This document shows, one piece after another, positions 61,561 to 64,000 of a stretch of 64,000 nucleotides of DNA. The stretch is from Stomorhina lunata (lineage: Eukaryota; Arthropoda; Insecta; Diptera; Rhiniidae). How positions within the stretch are numbered: position 1 is the first letter of the stretch; each line of letters begins with the position of its first letter. The position numbers and the translations under genes are program-made. The notes under the pieces were generated by a model. That model was not told where the DNA came from and searched no databases. It saw only the letters and a list, made by a program, of their open reading frames with translations. Where the stretch lies: assembly GCA_933228675.1 (NCBI GenBank), contig OW121744.1, positions 95,900,508-95,964,507 of the forward strand. The letters are read 5' to 3'.

Positions 61561-62705
61561 ATAAATTCTAATATAAAACAATTATAGATTTTTATAATTT
61601 TCAGATAAAAATGTATTTTTTTAGATATTTTCGATAGAAACATTTTTTTATAAAAATATAAAGAAAAGATAAAACTGAAAAATATTTGTGTGTTTCTGTT
61701 CAGATGACAATCTTCGCTTTATGTTGATAATTGTTGGATACAATAATTCTTACTTATTCTGTCCCCCAAATAATATAAAATGTGTGGTTTTCGCTCTGTC
61801 CAGAATTAGGGATAATCCTCCTGAAGAGATGGCCTAAACAACCGTCGAAACGCATCGAGGAAAGGTTTCCCCACCAACATTTTTTGGTTTTATCAAAAAA
61901 CTATTTATTACAATAATAAATAATTGTAATAAATTGGGATCATAGTGCAATACACTACAGTAATTCTTATTAAAAATATTTTTCTTTGGAAAAATTTTCG
62001 ATAAAAATTATTTTTTATAGAAAATTTTTCGATAAAACTATTTTTCCTTGAAAATTTCAAAAAAAAAAAATATTTTTGTATGAAAAACTTTTCTCAAAAA
62101 AAAACTTTACTACTTTTTGATAAAAATATTTTTCTGTAGAAAAATTTTTGCAAAAGAAACTTCTGTATAAAAATCTGCGATAAACAAATGTCTATAAAAA
62201 AAATTTTGATAAAAAAATTATATATAAAAACATTTTTGATAAGAAAATTTTCTAAAGAAAAATTTTTGATAAGAAAATTTTCTTTTATCAAAATTTTTCT
62301 ATAGAAAATTTTTTTAACCAAAATTTTTCTATAGAAAATTTTCTTATCAAAAATTTTTCTATAGAAAATTTTCTTATCAAAAATTTTTCTATAGAAAATT
62401 TTCTTATCCAAAATTTTTCTATAGAAAATTTTCTTATCCAAAATTTTTCTATAGAAAATTTTCTTATCAAAAATTTTCTATAGAAAAATTTTGATAAAAT
62501 AATTTTCTACAGAAAATCTTTTGATAAACATTTTTGGAAACATTTTTGAAAACAAAATTTTCGATCAAAATATTTTTCTATAAAAATATTTTGCTGTAGA
62601 AAATTTTTTGAAAAAAAAATTTCTCTTTAAAAATTTGTGATAAAAAAATTTTTATATAGAAATAATTTTGATAAAAAAATTTTTCTATAGAAAAAATTTT
62701 GATGA
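61560..62705. repeat. Satellite S3 block with an inverted segment
   Basis: CTATAGAAAAATTTTTGATA-type units. Orientation switches near 62283 (AAAATTTTCTTTTATCAAAA) and back near 62480, enclosing about six reverse units with TCTATAGAAAATTTTCTTAT. Minus-strand frames 62094-62470 are by-products. Confidence 0.85.
61728..61969 (+). repeat. S3-linked unit, copy 3
   Basis: GGATACAATAATTCTTACTT, CAGAATTAGGGATAATCC, CTGAAGAGATGGCCTAA, CGAAACGCATCGAGGAAAGG and GGGATCATAGTGCAATACAC, matching 35030-35247 in the same order. Confidence 0.85.
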
Positions 62706-62847
62706 TTCTATTTCGTGGGAAGTGAAGGAAGATGAAAACTGAACAAAGTTTGTGTTTTGTTGAGTCGATAATCTGAGCTTTTACTTATGTTATAAACAAA
62801 ATTCGTAAAGATTGTGGTTGTAAAATAAGTAATAAATGCGAGGTTTT

Positions 62848-62962
62848 CTGCTCCTGAAGAGATGGCCTAACCAACTATCGAAACGCGTCAACAACATTTT
62901 TGGCTTTTTATCAATAAATTGTGTTACATTAATAAATAATATAACAGATTAGGATCAAGCGC
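62848..62962 (+). repeat. S3-linked unit, copy 4, partial
   Basis: Starts at CTCCTGAAGAGATGGCCTAA and runs to AGATTAGGATC, lacking the first half and part of the middle. Confidence 0.8.
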
Positions 62963-63229
62963 TTCTTTTTGAAAAAAAAATTATCTTTAGAAAATAAAAA
63001 AAAAAAAAAAAAAATTAAATAGAAAAATTAAAAAAAAGAACTCTTTAGAAAAATTTTTGAAAAGAAATTTTTCTATTGAAATGTTTGATTAAATATTTAA
63101 GGAAATAATTCGAGAACTCTTAAACATTAAGCTCGATTACATGGCTATTGGGGTCATTAAGTATTCAAGCTTAAGTTTAGAACTTAGAGTCTTTAGACTT
63201 ATCAGGAGGGGAGTTATATGCCCTTAAAG

Positions 63230-63395
63230 TAGAGCACCTCGGGTTTTTTGAAATTAAAAACGATCAAGAAGTCACATTTTGGATCTGATATAAAAGATTT
63301 TTATAGCCACAAAATCTGCTATCTGAGATATACAAACATGACTACAAGTATGGTTTATCTCCTATAGTTTATAAGATATTCGATGTCGAAAAATT
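63230..63395 (-). repeat. Single diverged copy of the 160-bp S4 unit
   Basis: On the minus strand GAATATCTTATAAACTATAG, GAGATAAACCATACTTGTAG, and about 145 bases on CCGAGGTGCTCTACTTT, in the same order and spacing (about 162 bp) as the S4 units at 38.0-40.6 kb. Confidence 0.6.
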
Positions 63396-64000
63396 TCGGC
63401 TAATTGACGACTTAGACCAAGAGTTTTGCTAATATTGTATCCAAATTTTTGCCGATTATTCCGAAATTTATTTTTTTCTAAAGAATGTATAAATCACACA
63501 TAGAAAGAATTGATGGAAATTCTTTAGCAGATCAAAATTATATGTATTTAATTTCAGTTTTTTTGTCGTTTTTTAGCCTAACAAGTGATAATATTCTTTT
63601 TGAGATAGCACAAACAATCTTATTTAGAAATATATCGAGCCCTTAGATTAAAATGATCGCAAGCGACAGGAAAAATATAGGTATGAAAATATGAAAGTTC
63701 CAAACTTAAAGTTAAATATATTTAAGGTAGTATAGGGTGCTTTCTAGCAAATTTATTTATTTATACATACATATATTTATACCCTTATTTTAAACTTTAA
63801 GCAATACATCAGCTTAAAAAACAGTAGCAAGGACGAAAGAAACTTACATACAAATTTAATACAAAAAATTAACTTTTTTTCTTCTTAACTTGACTAATGC
63901 AAACATACATACCTACTTACATATTTACACACATACATGCATATATCCATCCATATATCTACATATATTATCCTGTCAGTTTGTTTGCTAACTTATTTAT
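63396..64000. other. AT-rich stretch, no gene seen
   Basis: Ends in CATA/TACA-rich simple sequence (63745-63965). No gene supported. Confidence 0.5.

Noticed and set aside
61798..61860. Hammerhead-ribozyme-like core (CTGAAGA, short stem, CGAAAC) in the S3-linked unit
   Set aside because: Copies 1 and 2 lack the final A of the CUGANGA box, and I could not find a convincing third stem or a cleavage triplet with pairing on either side.

Overview
The window looks like repeat-dominated, AT-rich DNA from a fly (Diptera: Brachycera, probably a calyptrate such as a blow fly or house-fly relative). The main evidence is at least six whole or partial copies of short elements built like Drosophila DINE-1/INE-1 (non-autonomous Helentrons), degenerate mariner-type transposases, and very long 30-31 bp satellites. 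I found no host protein-coding gene, rRNA, tRNA or CRISPR that I can support. Nearly all open frames here are translations of satellites or microsatellites.

Layout. 0.8-2.2 kb: a complete but decayed mariner-like element with TA target duplication. 2.2-3.65 kb: (TA)n followed by an unclassified repeat carrying four 132-bp units. 4.3-7.5 kb: two DINE-1-like elements and a dispersed 0.5-kb repeat. 8.6-12.5 kb: a 31-bp satellite (S1) with four orientation switches. 13.1-16.3 kb: a 30-bp satellite (S2) with 90-bp higher-order structure, grading into a decayed zone with a 786-bp duplication. 16.4-16.75 kb: a remnant of a non-LTR retrotransposon ORF2. 17.7-18.7 kb: three units carrying a long hairpin. 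19.9-25.4 kb: a second S1 array with a roughly 2.05-2.09-kb segmental tandem duplication. 25.75-28.0 kb: a third type of DINE-1-like element. 29.7-32.9 kb, 34.9-36.2 kb and 61.6-62.7 kb: satellite S3. 37.28-40.77 kb: a 3.5-kb segment bounded by 28-bp terminal inverted repeats and filled mainly by 160-bp tandem repeats. 44.9-45.6 kb: a TTAA-flanked piggyBac-like MITE. 47.4-50.0 kb and 51.1-53.4 kb: two arrays of satellite S5, each arranged as a large inverted repeat. 53.9-61.0 kb: a nest of DINE-1-like elements, two of them joined head to tail, with a nearly intact mariner-like element inserted in one.

Relations between parts. The S2, S3 and S5 satellites differ in sequence but share unit length (30-31 bp) and a position-matched TATAG-N-AAAA-N-TT core, so they may be one superfamily. 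The DINE-1-like elements fall into three types (A, B, C). In each type the 5' end matches the reverse complement of a motif near its own 3' end. The mariner insertion at 56.6 kb is proved within the window by an uninterrupted copy of its host element at 42.6 kb. Coordinates of satellite edges and diverged repeats are approximate to about 10-20 bases, and long arrays may be mis-sized by assembly.
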